Source: Pseudomonas fluorescens (GTDB lineage: Bacteria; Pseudomonadota; Gammaproteobacteria; Pseudomonadales; Pseudomonadaceae). Taken from it: a stretch of 64,000 bases of DNA. Under the pieces are notes generated by a model. It saw only the letters and a list, made by a program, of their open reading frames with translations. It was not told where the DNA came from and did not search any database. The stretch is from the NCBI RefSeq assembly GCF_001708445.1, contig NZ_CP015637.1, positions 5,829,001 to 5,893,000 on the forward strand, written 5' to 3'. Positions 44,174 through 55,091 of this stretch are shown piece by piece. Every line of letters starts with the position of its first letter. Position 1 is the stretch's first letter. Both the position numbers and the translations under genes were made by a program.

Positions 44174-44203
44174 TCGCCCCAGCGAATCGACAGGAAAATT
44201 ATC

Positions 44204-44593
44204 ATGGCAAAACCTGCTGCTCGTCCTCGTAAAAAAGTTAAAAAGACAGTGGTTGATGGCATCGCCCACATCCATGCATCTTTTAACAACACCATCGTGA
44301 CCATCACCGACCGTCAAGGTAACGCGCTTTCTTGGGCTACCTCCGGTGGTTCGGGTTTCCGCGGTTCCCGCAAGTCCACCCCGTTTGCTGCTCAAGTAGC
44401 TGCTGAACGTGCTGGTCAAGCTGCGCTGGAATATGGCCTGAAAAACCTCGACGTTAACGTCAAAGGTCCAGGTCCAGGTCGTGAGTCTGCTGTCCGTGCT
44501 TTGAACGGCTGTGGCTATAAGATCGCCAGCATCACCGACGTGACGCCAATCCCGCACAACGGGTGCCGTCCGCCGAAGAAGCGCCGCGTGTAA
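44204..44593 (+). CDS. rpsK: 30S ribosomal protein S11
   Basis: A platform protein, 129 aa, with [20 protein letters not shown] and the terminal [13 protein letters not shown]. Confidence 0.98.
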   Translation: MAKPAARPRKKVKKTVVDGIAHIHASFNNTIVTITDRQGNALSWATSGGSGFRGSRKSTPFAAQVAAERAGQAALEYGLKNLDVNVKGPGPGRESAVRALNGCGYKIASITDVTPIPHNGCRPPKKRRV

Positions 44594-44611
44594 TCCAGGA
44601 GATTGTAAAGA

Positions 44612-45232
44612 ATGGCTCGTTACATTGGTCCAAAATGCAAACTCGCTCGTCGCGAAGGCACCGATCTCTTCCTGAAGAGCGGCGTGCGCGCGATCGAATC
44701 GAAGTGCAACATCGAAGCAGCACCTGGTATCCACGGCCAACGCCGCGGTCGCCAGTCCGATTACGGCACCCAACTGCGTGAAAAGCAGAAGGTCCGTCGT
44801 ATCTACGGCGTTCTCGAGCGTCAGTTCAGCGGCTACTACAAAGAAGCTGCTGGCAAGAAAGGTGCAACCGGTGAAAACCTGCTGCAACTGCTCGAATGCC
44901 GTCTGGACAACGTTGTATACCGTATGGGCTTTGGTTCTACTCGTGCCGAATCCCGTCAGCTGGTATCGCACAAGTCGATCAGCGTTAACGGCCAGACCGT
45001 AAACGTTCCGTCCTACCAGGTTCGTGCTGGTGACGTGGTCGCAGTTCGCGAGAAAGCAAAAAACCAACTTCGCATTGTCCAAGCTCTCGATCTGTGTGCC
45101 CAACGTGGCCGCGTAGAATGGGTAGAAGTAGACACTGAGAAGAAGTCGGGCGTTTTCAAGAACGTTCCTGCTCGCAGTGATCTGTCCGCCGACATCAACG
45201 AAAGCCTGATTGTCGAGCTCTACTCCAAGTAA
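44612..45232 (+). CDS. rpsD: 30S ribosomal protein S4
   Basis: A primary 16S binder and, in E. coli, the alpha operon repressor. 206 aa, with the S4 domain ([39 protein letters not shown]). Confidence 0.98.
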   Translation: MARYIGPKCKLARREGTDLFLKSGVRAIESKCNIEAAPGIHGQRRGRQSDYGTQLREKQKVRRIYGVLERQFSGYYKEAAGKKGATGENLLQLLECRLDNVVYRMGFGSTRAESRQLVSHKSISVNGQTVNVPSYQVRAGDVVAVREKAKNQLRIVQALDLCAQRGRVEWVEVDTEKKSGVFKNVPARSDLSADINESLIVELYSK

Positions 45233-45254
45233 GGGCTAGAAAATAGGTGCATCC

Positions 45255-46256
45255 ATGCAGATTTCGGTAAATGAGTTCCTGACACCCCGCCATATTGATG
45301 TGCAGGTTGTCAGTCCAACCCGCGCCAAGATCACACTCGAGCCTCTCGAGCGTGGTTTTGGCCACACCCTGGGCAACGCGCTGCGCCGCATCCTGTTGTC
45401 CTCAATGCCCGGCTGTGCAGTAGTCGAGGCCGAGATTGACGGTGTGCTCCACGAGTACAGCGCCATCGAAGGTGTACAGGAAGACGTAATTGAAATCCTG
45501 TTGAACCTTAAAGGTCTGGCTATCAAGCTGCACGGCCGTGACGAAGTTACGCTGACCTTGTCGAAGAAGGGTTCGGGGGTGGTTACCGCTGCCGATATTC
45601 AGCTGGATCATGATGTCGAGATCGTTAACCCCGATCACGTAATCGCTAACCTGGCGTCTAACGGCGCCCTGAACATGAAGCTCACTGTAGCTCGTGGTCG
45701 TGGTTATGAACCGGCCGACTCGCGTCAGAGCGATGAAGACGAAAGCCGCAGCATTGGTCGCTTGCAGCTTGACTCTTCGTTCAGCCCGGTTCGCCGTATC
45801 GCATACGTGGTGGAAAACGCCCGTGTCGAGCAGCGTACTAACCTGGACAAGCTGGTTATTGATCTGGAAACCAACGGTACTCTGGATCCTGAAGAGGCTA
45901 TCCGCCGCGCTGCAACCATTCTGCAACAGCAGTTGGCTGCGTTCGTCGACCTCAAAGGTGACAGCGAACCAGTGGTAATCGAGCAGGAAGACGAGATCGA
46001 TCCGATCCTGCTTCGCCCGGTTGACGATCTGGAACTGACTGTACGTTCGGCTAACTGCCTTAAGGCGGAAAACATTTACTACATCGGCGACCTGATTCAG
46101 CGTACCGAAGTAGAACTGTTGAAGACTCCGAACCTGGGCAAGAAATCCTTGACTGAAATCAAGGACGTTCTGGCCTCCCGCGGTCTGTCCCTCGGCATGC
46201 GCCTCGACAACTGGCCGCCTGCAAGTCTTAAGAAGGACGACAAGGCGACTGCCTGA
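45255..46256 (+). CDS. rpoA: DNA-directed RNA polymerase subunit alpha
   Basis: Scaffolds RNA polymerase and contacts UP elements and activators. 333 aa, with the N-terminal dimerisation domain ([20 protein letters not shown]) and a C-terminal domain ([40 protein letters not shown]) including the DNA-contact residues. Confidence 0.99.
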   Translation: MQISVNEFLTPRHIDVQVVSPTRAKITLEPLERGFGHTLGNALRRILLSSMPGCAVVEAEIDGVLHEYSAIEGVQEDVIEILLNLKGLAIKLHGRDEVTLTLSKKGSGVVTAADIQLDHDVEIVNPDHVIANLASNGALNMKLTVARGRGYEPADSRQSDEDESRSIGRLQLDSSFSPVRRIAYVVENARVEQRTNLDKLVIDLETNGTLDPEEAIRRAATILQQQLAAFVDLKGDSEPVVIEQEDEIDPILLRPVDDLELTVRSANCLKAENIYYIGDLIQRTEVELLKTPNLGKKSLTEIKDVLASRGLSLGMRLDNWPPASLKKDDKATA

Positions 46257-46297
46257 TCGTCGTAATCACCGAACGTGAGTTTGGTAAGGAATGAACC

Positions 46298-46684
46298 ATG
46301 CGTCATCGTAAAAGTGGTCGTCACCTGAGCCGTACCAGCTCGCACCGCAAGGCCATGTTCCAAAACATGGCGGTGTCGCTGTTCGAGCACGAGCTGATCA
46401 AAACTACACTGCCGAAAGCTAAAGAACTGCGTCGCGTTGCTGAGCCGCTGATCACTTTGGCTAAGACAGACAGCCTGGCTAACCGCCGTCTGGCTTTCGA
46501 CCGTACTCGTTCGAAAGCTATCGTTGGTAAGCTCTTCAACGACCTGGGCAAGCGTTATGCTACCCGTGAGGGTGGCTACCTGCGCATCCTCAAGTGCGGT
46601 TTCCGCACTGGCGACAACGCGCCTATGGCGTACGTCGAGTTGGTTGATCGTGCTACTGCCGGCGAAGCTGTAAGCGCCGAGTAA
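46298..46684 (+). CDS. rplQ: 50S ribosomal protein L17
   Basis: 128 aa ([20 protein letters not shown]), the last gene of the alpha operon, followed 21 bp later by a terminator. Confidence 0.98.
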   Translation: MRHRKSGRHLSRTSSHRKAMFQNMAVSLFEHELIKTTLPKAKELRRVAEPLITLAKTDSLANRRLAFDRTRSKAIVGKLFNDLGKRYATREGGYLRILKCGFRTGDNAPMAYVELVDRATAGEAVSAE

Positions 46685-46704
46685 GACGACAGTCTGTAAC
46701 GAAG

Positions 46705-46730
46705 AACCGGGCCTAGTGCCCGGTTTTTTG
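46705..46730 (+). terminator. Terminator of the alpha operon
   Basis: AACCGGGC (46705-46712) pairs with GCCCGGTT (46718-46725), followed by a T-run. Rho-independent. Confidence 0.9.
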
Positions 46731-46921
46731 TGCGCGCGACAAAAGCGCGATATGTACAAGTTTCCTGCTGTGGCGTTGGGCACTATGGGGCTTGGATTGT
46801 TGGTAGAAATTTTCTATTGAGGCTCACAATTTAATGAATTTGTAGCCGTCATGTTGATGATTAATACTTCCTCCAAGCCGATTAGCCTGTAGTTCCAAGT
46901 CCGACCAGAGGAAAACTGAAC

Positions 46922-48370
46922 ATGAGCCAGAACAAAATCCTTACCACCGCCAGCGGTGCACCCGTTGCGGACAACCAGAATTCCCGTTCCGCCGGCCCAC
47001 GAGGCCCGTTGCTGCTCGACGACTTTCACCTGATCGAGAAGCTCGCCCACTTCAACCGCGAAAATATTCCAGAGCGTCGTGTGCACGCCAAGGGTTCGGG
47101 CGCCTACGGTACCTTCACGGTCACCCGAGACATCACTCAATACACCAGTGCCAAGCTGTTCGAAGCCGTGGGCAAGCAAACCCCGACGTTCCTGCGGTTC
47201 TCCACAGTAGGTGGTGAGCGTGGTTCGGCTGACACTGAACGTGATCCACGTGGTTTCGCCTTGAAGTTCTACACCGAAGAAGGCAACTGGGACATCGTCG
47301 GTAACAACACCCCGGTGTTCTTCATCCGCGATCCGTTGAAATTCCCTGACTTCATTCACACCCAAAAGCGCCTGCCGCAAAGCAACTTGAAGAGCGCGCA
47401 GATGATGTGGGACTTCTGGTCGCACTCTCCAGAGGCGCTGCATCAGGTCACTATCCTGTTTTCGGACCGGGGCATTCCTGATGGCTACCGTCACATGCAT
47501 GGCTTCGGCAGTCACACCTACAGCCTGATTAATGCCAAGGGTGAGCGTCACTGGGTCAAGTGGCACTACAAAACCAAGCAGGGCATCAAGAACCTGGCGC
47601 CGGCAGAAGCAGCGCGGCTGGCAGGTACCGATCCTGATTATGCACAGCGTGATCTGTTCGGTGCGATCGAGCGCGGTGACTTCCCGAAATGGCGTGTGTG
47701 CATTCAGATCATGACCGAGGCCCAGGCCAACGCTCATTACGAGAACCCTTTTGACGTGACCAAGACCTGGTCGCAGAAGGAATTCCCATTGATCGAAGTC
47801 GGTGAATTGGAGCTCAACCGCAACCCGCAGAACTACTTCGCCGAAGTAGAACAAGCAGCGTTCGGTCCAAGCAACATGGTGCCAGGTGTTGGTCTGTCGC
47901 CAGACCGTATGCTTCAGGGACGTGTCTTCGCTTATGCAGATGCTCACCGCTACCGCGTCGGTACCAATCATCAGCAACTGCCGGTAAACGCCCCACGTAG
48001 CCCGGTGAACAGCTATCAGCGTGATGGTTCGATGGCATTCGGCAGTAATGGTGGCGCGGCTCCTAACTACGAGCCGAACAGCTACGTTGACGCACCGAAG
48101 CAAGCACCACAATACGCTGAGCCTGCCTTGGCCCTGAGCGGTGCGGCGGATCGTTACGATCACCGCGAAGACACCGACTATTACAGCCACGCTGGCGCGT
48201 TGTTCCGCCTGATGAATGATGAGCAGAAAGCGTTGCTCACCAGCAACATCGCCGGAGCCATGGCCGGTGTTTCCAGCGATGTCGTCCAGCGCCAATTGCA
48301 GCACTTTTTCAAGGCTGATCCTGCTTATGGAGAAGCAATCGCAAAGGCGCTCGGTGTATCGCTTAACTGA
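46922..48370 (+). CDS. katA: Catalase KatA (monofunctional haem catalase)
   Basis: Decomposes hydrogen peroxide. At 482 aa it is a small-subunit catalase. The catalytic His is H55 ([13 protein letters not shown]), the partner Asn lies in [20 protein letters not shown], and the haem-ligand Tyr in [19 protein letters not shown]. No signal peptide is seen, so it is cytoplasmic. The ferritin gene follows, linking peroxide detoxification to iron storage. The 197-bp gap after the rplQ terminator must hold its promoter; a 13-bp near-palindrome TAGAAATTTTCTA at 46804-46816 is the only symmetrical site I see there. Confidence 0.96.
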   Translation: MSQNKILTTASGAPVADNQNSRSAGPRGPLLLDDFHLIEKLAHFNRENIPERRVHAKGSGAYGTFTVTRDITQYTSAKLFEAVGKQTPTFLRFSTVGGERGSADTERDPRGFALKFYTEEGNWDIVGNNTPVFFIRDPLKFPDFIHTQKRLPQSNLKSAQMMWDFWSHSPEALHQVTILFSDRGIPDGYRHMHGFGSHTYSLINAKGERHWVKWHYKTKQGIKNLAPAEAARLAGTDPDYAQRDLFGAIERGDFPKWRVCIQIMTEAQANAHYENPFDVTKTWSQKEFPLIEVGELELNRNPQNYFAEVEQAAFGPSNMVPGVGLSPDRMLQGRVFAYADAHRYRVGTNHQQLPVNAPRSPVNSYQRDGSMAFGSNGGAAPNYEPNSYVDAPKQAPQYAEPALALSGAADRYDHREDTDYYSHAGALFRLMNDEQKALLTSNIAGAMAGVSSDVVQRQLQHFFKADPAYGEAIAKALGVSLN

Positions 48371-48386
48371 CTCTAAACGATAAGCA

Positions 48387-48412
48387 GAACCGCCCTCATT
48401 TGGGCGGTTTTT
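48387..48412 (+). terminator. Terminator after katA
   Basis: AACCGCCC pairs with GGGCGGTT around TCATTT-type loop bases, followed by TTTGCG. It separates katA from the ferritin transcript. Confidence 0.8.
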
Positions 48413-48525
48413 GCGTTAATTCGACCACTTTTCTCAGTAAATCTGCACTTTTCTGCTGTTGATCCCGTGACCTGGGAGTCATCATGGTTCAAACTACAGA
48501 CTTTCAAGCAGGGAGATGTAGGGCG

Positions 48526-48990
48526 ATGCAAGGTCACCCCGACGTAATCGATTACCTCAACACGTTGCTGACGGGCGAACTGGCTGCTCGTGACCAATAT
48601 TTCATCCATTCGCGCATGTATGAAGACTGGGGCTTTACCGAGCTCTATGAGCGTATCAATCACGAAATGGAAGAAGAGGCACAGCACGCCGACGCACTGA
48701 TGCGCCGTATCCTGATGCTCGAAGGCACGCCACGTATGCGTCCCGATGACCTTGATGTGGGCACCACGGTGCCTGACATGCTCGCTGCCGACCTGCGCCT
48801 CGAGTACAAGGTGCGTGCCGCGCTCTGCAAGGGCATCGAGCTCTGCGAGCAGCACAACGACTATGTCACCCGGGAAATCCTGCGGGTGCAGTTGAATGAC
48901 ACCGAAGAAGATCACACCTATTGGCTGGAAAAGCAGTTGGGCCTGATCAAGTTGGTTGGCTTGGAGAATTACCTGCAATCGCAGTTCTGA
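48526..48990 (+). CDS. bfr: Bacterioferritin-like ferritin (BfrA/FtnA type, no haem ligand)
   Basis: An iron-storage nanocage subunit of 154 aa from ATG 48526 ([20 protein letters not shown]). Ferroxidase ligands are present: E18, E51, H54 ([10 protein letters not shown]), and the later E...E..H set ([20 protein letters not shown]). Position 52, Met in haem-binding bacterioferritins (EMKH), is Ala here (E51-A52-Q53-H54). The protein therefore probably forms a haem-free cage like P. aeruginosa FtnA, which was first named BfrA and sits at the same place after katA. Confidence 0.92.
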   Translation: MQGHPDVIDYLNTLLTGELAARDQYFIHSRMYEDWGFTELYERINHEMEEEAQHADALMRRILMLEGTPRMRPDDLDVGTTVPDMLAADLRLEYKVRAALCKGIELCEQHNDYVTREILRVQLNDTEEDHTYWLEKQLGLIKLVGLENYLQSQF

Positions 48991-49001
48991 TTCCCGGCTA
49001 C

Positions 49002-49043
49002 AAAAAAGCCCCCGTCACTGCTGAAGTGACGGGGGCTTTTTTA
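49002..49043. terminator. Bidirectional terminator between bfr and uvrA
   Basis: AAAAAAGCCCCCGTCACT and AGTGACGGGGGCTTTTTT form a near-perfect palindrome with A-run and T-run on opposite sides. It can end the convergent bfr and uvrA transcripts. Confidence 0.93.
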
Positions 49044-49057
49044 TCGGGCTTGATAAA

Positions 49058-51892
49058 TCAGGCCCGGTCGCGCGCCAGCAAGGGCTTGAGATAGTAACCC
49101 GTGTGGGACTGTGGCATTTCGGAGACCTGCTCCGGCGTGCCCACCGCAATGATCTGGCCACCCTTGGAACCGCCTTCCGGGCCGAGGTCAACCAGCCAGT
49201 CGGCCGTCTTGATCACATCCAGATTGTGCTCGATCACCACCACGGTGTTGCCGTGGTCGCGCAGGCGATGCAAGACATCCAGCAACTGTTGAATATCCGC
49301 GAAATGCAGGCCGGTAGTTGGCTCATCCAGAATATACAAGGTCTTGCCGGTATCGCGCTTGGACAGCTCGCGAGACAGCTTCACCCGTTGCGCTTCACCA
49401 CCGGATAGAGTGGTCGCGGACTGCCCAAGTTTGATATAGGACAAGCCCACATCCATCAGCGTTTGCAGCTTGCGCGCCAGCGCCGGGACCGCATCGAAGA
49501 ACACCCGCGCTTCCTCGATAGTCATTTCCAGGGTTTCGTGGATGCTCTTGCCCTTGTACTTGATCTCCAGGGTTTCGCGGTTGTAGCGCTTGCTCTTGCA
49601 CACATCGCACGGCACATAGATGTCTGGCAGGAAGTGCATCTCCACCTTGATCAAGCCATCACCCTGGCATGCTTCGCAGCGCCCGCCTTTGACGTTGAAC
49701 GAGAACCGGCCGGGCCCGTAGCCCCGCGAGCGAGATTCCGGAACGCCAGCGAACAGTTCGCGAATCGGCGTGAACAGCCCTGTGTAGGTTGCCGGATTGG
49801 AGCGTGGTGTGCGGCCAATCGGGCTCTGGTCGATATCGACCACTTTGTCCAGGTGCTCCAGGCCCTTGATGCTGTCGTGTGCCGCCGCTTCCAGGGTGGT
49901 CGCGCCGTTCAGGGCGGTGGCACTCAGTGGGAACAGGGTGTTGTTGATCAGTGTGGATTTGCCTGAACCGGAAACACCGGTTACGCACGTCAGCAAGCCC
50001 AGGGGAATTTCCAGGTCGACATTGCGCAAGTTGTTGCCCCGCGCGCCCTTGAGGTGCAATGCCATCTTCTTGTTACGTGGCGTACGTTTGGCTGGCACTT
50101 CAATCTTCACTCGGCCAGACAGGTACTTGCCGGTCAACGAGTCAGGGTGAGCCATGACTTCGGCGGGCGTGCCCTCGGCGACAATATGACCGCCATGCAC
50201 GCCAGCCCCAGGGCCGATATCGACTACGTAGTCCGCCAGGCGGATAGCGTCTTCATCATGCTCGACCACAATCACCGTGTTGCCGATATCCCGAAGGTGC
50301 TTCAGGGTGCCCAGGAGACGATCATTGTCGCGCTGGTGCAGACCGATCGACGGCTCATCGAGGATGTACAGCACACCCACCAGGCCGGCGCCAATCTGGC
50401 TGGCCAGGCGAATCCGCTGGGCTTCGCCGCCTGATAGCGTATCGGCGCTGCGATCCAGCGATAGGTAGTCCAAGCCAACGTTGACCAGGAACTGCAGGCG
50501 CTCGCGGATTTCCTTGAGGATCTTGTCGGCAATTTCCCCACGGCGCCCGGTCAGCTTGAGTGCACCGAAGTACTCGCATGCATCGCCGATTGGCAGGTTG
50601 GTGACTGCCGGCAGCGTCTTCTCGCCAACCCACACATGCCGCGCCTCACGGCGCAGGCGAGTGCCGCGGCAATCCGGGCAGGGTTGAGTGCTGAGGAACT
50701 TCGCCAGTTCTTCGCGCACGCTCGCCGATTCAGTCTCGCGGTAGCGCCGCTCCAGGTTCGGCACGATGCCTTCGAACGGGTGGGAGCGCTTGACGATATC
50801 GCCACGGTCGTTCAGGTATTTGAAATCGACGTTCTGCGAGCCACTGCCATTGAGGATGACTTTCTGCTGTTCTGCCGACAGTTGATTGAATGGCACTTCA
50901 AGGCTGAACTTGTAGTGGGACGCCAGCGACCCCAGCATCTGGAAGTAGTAGACGTTACGCCTGTCCCAGCCGCGTATCGCGCCCTCCGCCAATGTCAGCT
51001 CCCCGTTAACCAGGCGCTTGATGTCGAAGAATTGCTTCACGCCCAGGCCATCGCAGGTCGGGCAGGCGCCGGCCGGGTTGTTGAAGGAGAACAGCTTGGG
51101 TTCCAGCTCGCTGATGGCATGGCCACAGATCGGGCAGGCAAAGCGCGCGGAGAAGATGATCTCTTCGCCCGGCTCGTCATCCATCGGCGCCACCAGGGCT
51201 ATACCGTCTGCCAGCTTCAACGCAGTCTCGAACGATTCTGCCAGACGCTGCTGCAGGTCGGCCCGCACTTTGAAGCGGTCGACCACCACATCGATCGAGT
51301 GCTTCTTCTGCTTGTCGAGCTTCGGCGCTTCGTCCAGTTCGTAGAGCTTGCCGTTGATGCGTGCGCGCACAAAGCCTTGCGCACGCAGCTCTTCGAATAC
51401 GGAAAGGTGTTCACCCTTGCGTTCGCGAATCACCGGCGCCAGCAGCATCAGCTTGGCGCCTTCCGGTTGGGCCAGCACCAGGTCGACCATCTGGCTGACG
51501 GTCTGGGCTTCCAGTGGAATGTCGTGGTCCGGGCAACGGGGAATGCCCACTCGCGCGTACAGCAGGCGCAGGTAGTCGTAGATTTCGGTGATGGTGCCCA
51601 CGGTGGAGCGCGGGTTGTGGGACGTCGACTTCTGTTCGATGGAAATCGCTGGCGACAGGCCTTCAATGGTGTCGACGTCGGGTTTTTCCATCATCGACAG
51701 GAACTGGCGGGCATAGGCCGACAGCGATTCCACATAGCGACGCTGACCTTCGGCATACAGCGTGTCGAACGCCAGGGAAGATTTGCCGGAGCCGGACAAG
51801 CCGGTGATGACGATCAATTTGTCCCGGGGCAGGGTCAGGTCGATGTTCTTCAGGTTGTGGGTTCTAGCCCCACGAATCAGGATCTTGTCCAA
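49058..51892 (-). CDS. uvrA: UvrABC system protein A
   Basis: The damage-recognition ATPase of nucleotide excision repair. TTG 51892 is taken as the start, giving 944 aa ([20 protein letters not shown]) with GAGG 8 bases upstream; longer versions run into non-conserved sequence. It has two ABC modules with Walker A motifs GLSGSGKSS and GVSGSGKST, signatures [12 protein letters not shown] and [14 protein letters not shown], and zinc fingers CPICG...CPTCDG and CEACQG...CDVC. A LexA-like box lies upstream. Confidence 0.97.
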   Translation of the reverse strand: MDKILIRGARTHNLKNIDLTLPRDKLIVITGLSGSGKSSLAFDTLYAEGQRRYVESLSAYARQFLSMMEKPDVDTIEGLSPAISIEQKSTSHNPRSTVGTITEIYDYLRLLYARVGIPRCPDHDIPLEAQTVSQMVDLVLAQPEGAKLMLLAPVIRERKGEHLSVFEELRAQGFVRARINGKLYELDEAPKLDKQKKHSIDVVVDRFKVRADLQQRLAESFETALKLADGIALVAPMDDEPGEEIIFSARFACPICGHAISELEPKLFSFNNPAGACPTCDGLGVKQFFDIKRLVNGELTLAEGAIRGWDRRNVYYFQMLGSLASHYKFSLEVPFNQLSAEQQKVILNGSGSQNVDFKYLNDRGDIVKRSHPFEGIVPNLERRYRETESASVREELAKFLSTQPCPDCRGTRLRREARHVWVGEKTLPAVTNLPIGDACEYFGALKLTGRRGEIADKILKEIRERLQFLVNVGLDYLSLDRSADTLSGGEAQRIRLASQIGAGLVGVLYILDEPSIGLHQRDNDRLLGTLKHLRDIGNTVIVVEHDEDAIRLADYVVDIGPGAGVHGGHIVAEGTPAEVMAHPDSLTGKYLSGRVKIEVPAKRTPRNKKMALHLKGARGNNLRNVDLEIPLGLLTCVTGVSGSGKSTLINNTLFPLSATALNGATTLEAAAHDSIKGLEHLDKVVDIDQSPIGRTPRSNPATYTGLFTPIRELFAGVPESRSRGYGPGRFSFNVKGGRCEACQGDGLIKVEMHFLPDIYVPCDVCKSKRYNRETLEIKYKGKSIHETLEMTIEEARVFFDAVPALARKLQTLMDVGLSYIKLGQSATTLSGGEAQRVKLSRELSKRDTGKTLYILDEPTTGLHFADIQQLLDVLHRLRDHGNTVVVIEHNLDVIKTADWLVDLGPEGGSKGGQIIAVGTPEQVSEMPQSHTGYYLKPLLARDRA

Positions 51893-51942
51893 GATGGCCT
51901 CGCACGGCGGGCGTAAATAATGCAGGAGTATACGGCTAAAGA

Positions 51943-51958
51943 CTGGATGAATATACAC
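51943..51958 (-). promoter_or_regulatory. LexA (SOS) box upstream of uvrA
   Basis: On the - strand the site reads GTGTATATTCATCCAG, preceded by TTGACA. It matches the E. coli uvrA LexA box as I recall it (CTGTATATTCATTCAG) at 14 of 16 positions. It lies 51 bp before the uvrA start and 113 bp before the divergent transporter gene. Confidence 0.6.
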
Positions 51959-52070
51959 TGTCAAAGTGCCGGGTGCAGCCTTACATGAAAGCTGCGCGGC
52001 AAAGCGCCGCATATACCCTCTCAATCGATGGGACTGGTAGAATCGCCGCCGGTTCACACGAGGTTTTTCC

Positions 52071-53465
52071 ATGCACGATCCCCACAGCGAACGCATGAGT
52101 AGCGGCGAGACCCGAGCAGCAAGCGGTCTGGCCCTGGTGTTCGCCTTCCGTATGCTTGGCATGTTTATGGTGTTGCCAGTGCTGGCGACCTATGGAATGG
52201 ATCTCGCAGGAGCGACCCCCGCCTTGATCGGCCTGGCCATTGGCGCCTATGGCCTGACCCAGGCGATTTTCCAGATTCCATTCGGCATCATTTCCGACCG
52301 TATTGGCCGCCGCCCTGTGATTTACCTGGGGCTGATCGTGTTCGCTCTCGGCAGCGTGCTCGCGGCCCAGTCGGATTCGATCTGGGGCGTGATCGCCGGA
52401 CGTATCCTGCAGGGGGCCGGGGCAATTTCCGCAGCGGTCATGGCGTTGCTGTCCGACCTCACCCGCGAGCAACACCGCACCAAGGCCATGGCCATGATCG
52501 GCATGACCATCGGTCTGTCGTTCGCCGTGGCGATGGTGGTCGGCCCGTTGCTGACGCGCGCCTTTGGCTTGCACGGCTTGTTCCTGGCCACCGGCGGCAT
52601 GGCGTTGTTCGGGATCGTGATCGTGGCCTTCATGGTGCCGCGCTCCACCGGCACGTTGCAGCACCGTGAGTCGGGCGTCGCCCGCAAGGCCCTGTTGCCG
52701 ACACTCAAGCATCCGGATTTGCTGCGCCTGGATTTAGGTATCTTCGTATTACACGCAATGCTGATGTGCAGTTTCGTCGCCTTGCCCCTGGCCCTGGTGC
52801 AAAAAGCCGGGTTGCCCAAGGAGCAGCACTGGTGGGTCTACCTGACTGCCCTCCTGATTTCGTTCTTCGCCATGATCCCCTTCATCATCTACGGCGAGAA
52901 GAAACGCAAAATGAAACGAGTTTTACTCGGCGCCGTCGCGACGCTGATGCTCACTGAGCTATTCTTCTGGCAGTTCGGCGACAGCCTGCGGGCACTGGTA
53001 GTCGGTACGGTGGTGTTCTTCACCGCATTCAACCTGCTGGAGGCCTCGTTGCCTTCGCTGATCAGTAAAGTTTCACCGGCCGGTGGCAAGGGCACGGCAA
53101 TGGGGGTGTACTCCACCAGCCAGTTCCTTGGTTCTGCACTGGGCGGCATCATGGGTGGCTGGATGTTCCAGCACGGCGGTTTGTCGGTTGTGTTCCTGGG
53201 ATGTGCCGGGCTGGCTGCACTTTGGCTGGCCTTTGCTGTTACCATGCGCGAACCTCCCTACGTCACAAGTCTGCGTTTGCCGCTATCGCCCGAGGCGATC
53301 CGTGAAAGCGGTCTGGTAGAGCGCCTCAAGGCCGTCGTTGGGGTAACCGATGCAGTCGTGGTTGCTGAAGAAGCAGCCATTTACATCAAATTGGACACCG
53401 AATTATTGGATCGCGCGACGCTCGAGCAACTGGTCAACCCAGTGCCGACAGCGCGCCCAGCTTAG
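52071..53465 (+). CDS. MFS transporter, YajR-like with C-terminal domain
   Basis: A twelve-helix major facilitator, 464 aa. The motif A region between helices 2 and 3 is clear ([20 protein letters not shown]). Residues ~395-464 form a soluble C-terminal domain ([38 protein letters not shown]) resembling the ferredoxin-like YAM domain of E. coli YajR, not found in most MFS drug exporters. The substrate is unknown. It diverges from uvrA and ends 9 bp before ssb, so the two are probably co-transcribed, as in P. aeruginosa. Confidence 0.87.
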   Translation: MHDPHSERMSSGETRAASGLALVFAFRMLGMFMVLPVLATYGMDLAGATPALIGLAIGAYGLTQAIFQIPFGIISDRIGRRPVIYLGLIVFALGSVLAAQSDSIWGVIAGRILQGAGAISAAVMALLSDLTREQHRTKAMAMIGMTIGLSFAVAMVVGPLLTRAFGLHGLFLATGGMALFGIVIVAFMVPRSTGTLQHRESGVARKALLPTLKHPDLLRLDLGIFVLHAMLMCSFVALPLALVQKAGLPKEQHWWVYLTALLISFFAMIPFIIYGEKKRKMKRVLLGAVATLMLTELFFWQFGDSLRALVVGTVVFFTAFNLLEASLPSLISKVSPAGGKGTAMGVYSTSQFLGSALGGIMGGWMFQHGGLSVVFLGCAGLAALWLAFAVTMREPPYVTSLRLPLSPEAIRESGLVERLKAVVGVTDAVVVAEEAAIYIKLDTELLDRATLEQLVNPVPTARPA

Positions 53466-53474
53466 GAGAACGTT

Positions 53475-53990
53475 ATGGCCCGTGGGGTTAACAAAGTCAT
53501 ATTGGTCGGTACATGCGGCCAGGATCCCGAAGTTCGCTACTTGCCTAACGGTAATGCCGTGACCAACCTGAGTCTGGCGACCAGCGAACAGTGGACCGAC
53601 AAGCAGACCGGCCAGAAGGTCGAGAAAACCGAATGGCACCGCGTGTCGATGTTCGGCAAGGTGGCAGAGATCGCCGGTGAATACCTGCGCAAAGGCTCGC
53701 AGGTCTACATCGAAGGCAAGCTGCAAACCCGCGAGTGGGAAAAAGACGGTATCAAGCGTTACACCACTGAAATCGTGGTCGACATGCAAGGCACCATGCA
53801 ACTGCTGGGCGGCCGTCCACAGGGTGACCAACAGGGCCAGGGCGGCATGTCCAACTCGGCACCGCGCCCACAGCAGTCCCGTCCGCAGCCAAGCCAGCAG
53901 CCACAACGTGAGTCGCGCCCAGCGCCACAACAGGCCGCTCCGCAACCGGCTCCGGATTTCGACAGCTTTGATGACGATATCCCGTTCTGA
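53475..53990 (+). CDS. ssb: Single-stranded DNA-binding protein
   Basis: Coats single-stranded DNA and recruits repair and replication proteins. 171 aa: an OB fold (residues 1-112, [20 protein letters not shown] ... [19 protein letters not shown]), a glutamine/proline-rich linker (112-155), and the acidic tip DSFDDDIPF that binds partners. AGGAG lies upstream of the ATG. Confidence 0.97.
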   Translation: MARGVNKVILVGTCGQDPEVRYLPNGNAVTNLSLATSEQWTDKQTGQKVEKTEWHRVSMFGKVAEIAGEYLRKGSQVYIEGKLQTREWEKDGIKRYTTEIVVDMQGTMQLLGGRPQGDQQGQGGMSNSAPRPQQSRPQPSQQPQRESRPAPQQAAPQPAPDFDSFDDDIPF

Positions 53991-54021
53991 GGTCGCAGAC
54001 CCGCAACGAGCGATACTCAAG

Positions 54022-54055
54022 AACCCCCGCTGGCGCAGGCCGCGGGGGTTTTTTA
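54022..54055 (+). terminator. Terminator after ssb
   Basis: AACCCCCGC (54022-54030) pairs with GCGGGGGTT (54042-54050), followed by TTTTAT. The opposite strand reads into the LysR gene stop, so it may also serve that gene weakly. Confidence 0.88.
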
Positions 54056-54065
54056 TGGCTACTGA

Positions 54066-54974
54066 TCAGGCGTCTGTTGCCGCCGTGGTCAGCACCATGT
54101 CCTTGAACCGCCGCAATACGGCCGAGTCATCACCGGCTCGCGTCGCCAGGTGGAGCGGCGCCACCAGGTTCTGGCAATCCGTCAGTGGCCGATAGACGAT
54201 GCCGTCTCCACGCAGCCGTTGCATCGACGCCGGCACGATGGATACGCCAAGGCCCGCTGCCACCAGGCTCAAGGTTGCTGTCATGCGCGGCGCTTCCTGC
54301 ACCACTTGCGGGCTGAACCCCGCTTCACGGCAGGCCACCAGGATCGCGTCATACAAACCCAACCCCACGCGCCGTCGATAGAGTACGAAGGACTCAGTAG
54401 CCAGTGCCGCCAAAGGCAGGGGGGAGGCGGCGTCGAGTGCCAGGGGATGATCGGTGGGCAGTGCCAACAACATGGGCTCCACGAGGATCGGTTGGTCCTG
54501 CAGCGATTGAATCCCGCTGAGCGGTGAGCGGATAAAGGCTGCGTCGAGTTTTTCATGCACCAGCGCATCCAGCAGTTCGCCGGTACCTGCTTCCTCCAGC
54601 ACCACCGAGACGCCCACGAAGGTTTCGCGAAACAGCCGCAGCACACTGGGCACGAATGGGTGCAGGGCGGCCGAACTGGTAAACCCGATGGCCAGCCGTC
54701 CGCGCTCACCTCGGGCAGCGCGACGCACGAACTCCGCCACGCCGTCGACACGTGCCAACACCTCGCGCGCTTCCTCCAGCAACGCCAGCCCGGCAGGGGT
54801 TGGGCGCACGCCACGGGGCAGGCGTTCCATCAGCACAACGCCCAGCTCGGCCTCAAGGCTTTGCAGCAGTCGCGTCAGCGGTGGCTGCTGCATCCCCAAA
54901 CGTTCCGCCGCGCGGGTGATATAGCCTTCTTCGGCAATGGCGACAAAGGCTCTGAGTTGGCGCAACTCCAACAT
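54066..54974 (-). CDS. LysR-family transcriptional regulator
   Basis: About 302 aa from ATG 54974 (MLELRQLRAFVAIAEEGYIT), the usual LysR start; an upstream ATG at 55025 would add 17 non-conserved residues. It has an N-terminal winged helix (AAERLGMQQPPLTRLLQSLE) and a C-terminal periplasmic-binding-like co-inducer domain. It is divergent from tam across about 117 bp, so tam is a candidate target. The effector is not predictable. Confidence 0.88.
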   Translation of the reverse strand: MLELRQLRAFVAIAEEGYITRAAERLGMQQPPLTRLLQSLEAELGVVLMERLPRGVRPTPAGLALLEEAREVLARVDGVAEFVRRAARGERGRLAIGFTSSAALHPFVPSVLRLFRETFVGVSVVLEEAGTGELLDALVHEKLDAAFIRSPLSGIQSLQDQPILVEPMLLALPTDHPLALDAASPLPLAALATESFVLYRRRVGLGLYDAILVACREAGFSPQVVQEAPRMTATLSLVAAGLGVSIVPASMQRLRGDGIVYRPLTDCQNLVAPLHLATRAGDDSAVLRRFKDMVLTTAATDA

Positions 54975-55091
54975 AGGGATACTTTTCAGGTATGGGAGGT
55001 CGTCAATCCTGGCATTTGTTCTCATGGCTCACAAGATTTAGGCTGTCTTCACCCTTTAAAAAGCCGCCTCTAAAAAAGAAGGAAAGCCGCG

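Noticed and set aside
46803..46817. OxyR site upstream of katA (GTAG-N7-CTAT)
   Set aside because: Only one half of the expected four-tetramer pattern is present and the neighbouring tetramers do not fit.
54975..55025. Longer start for the LysR regulator
   Set aside because: The 17 extra residues do not resemble the family, whose members begin at the LELRQLRAF motif, though the ATG cannot be excluded from sequence alone.
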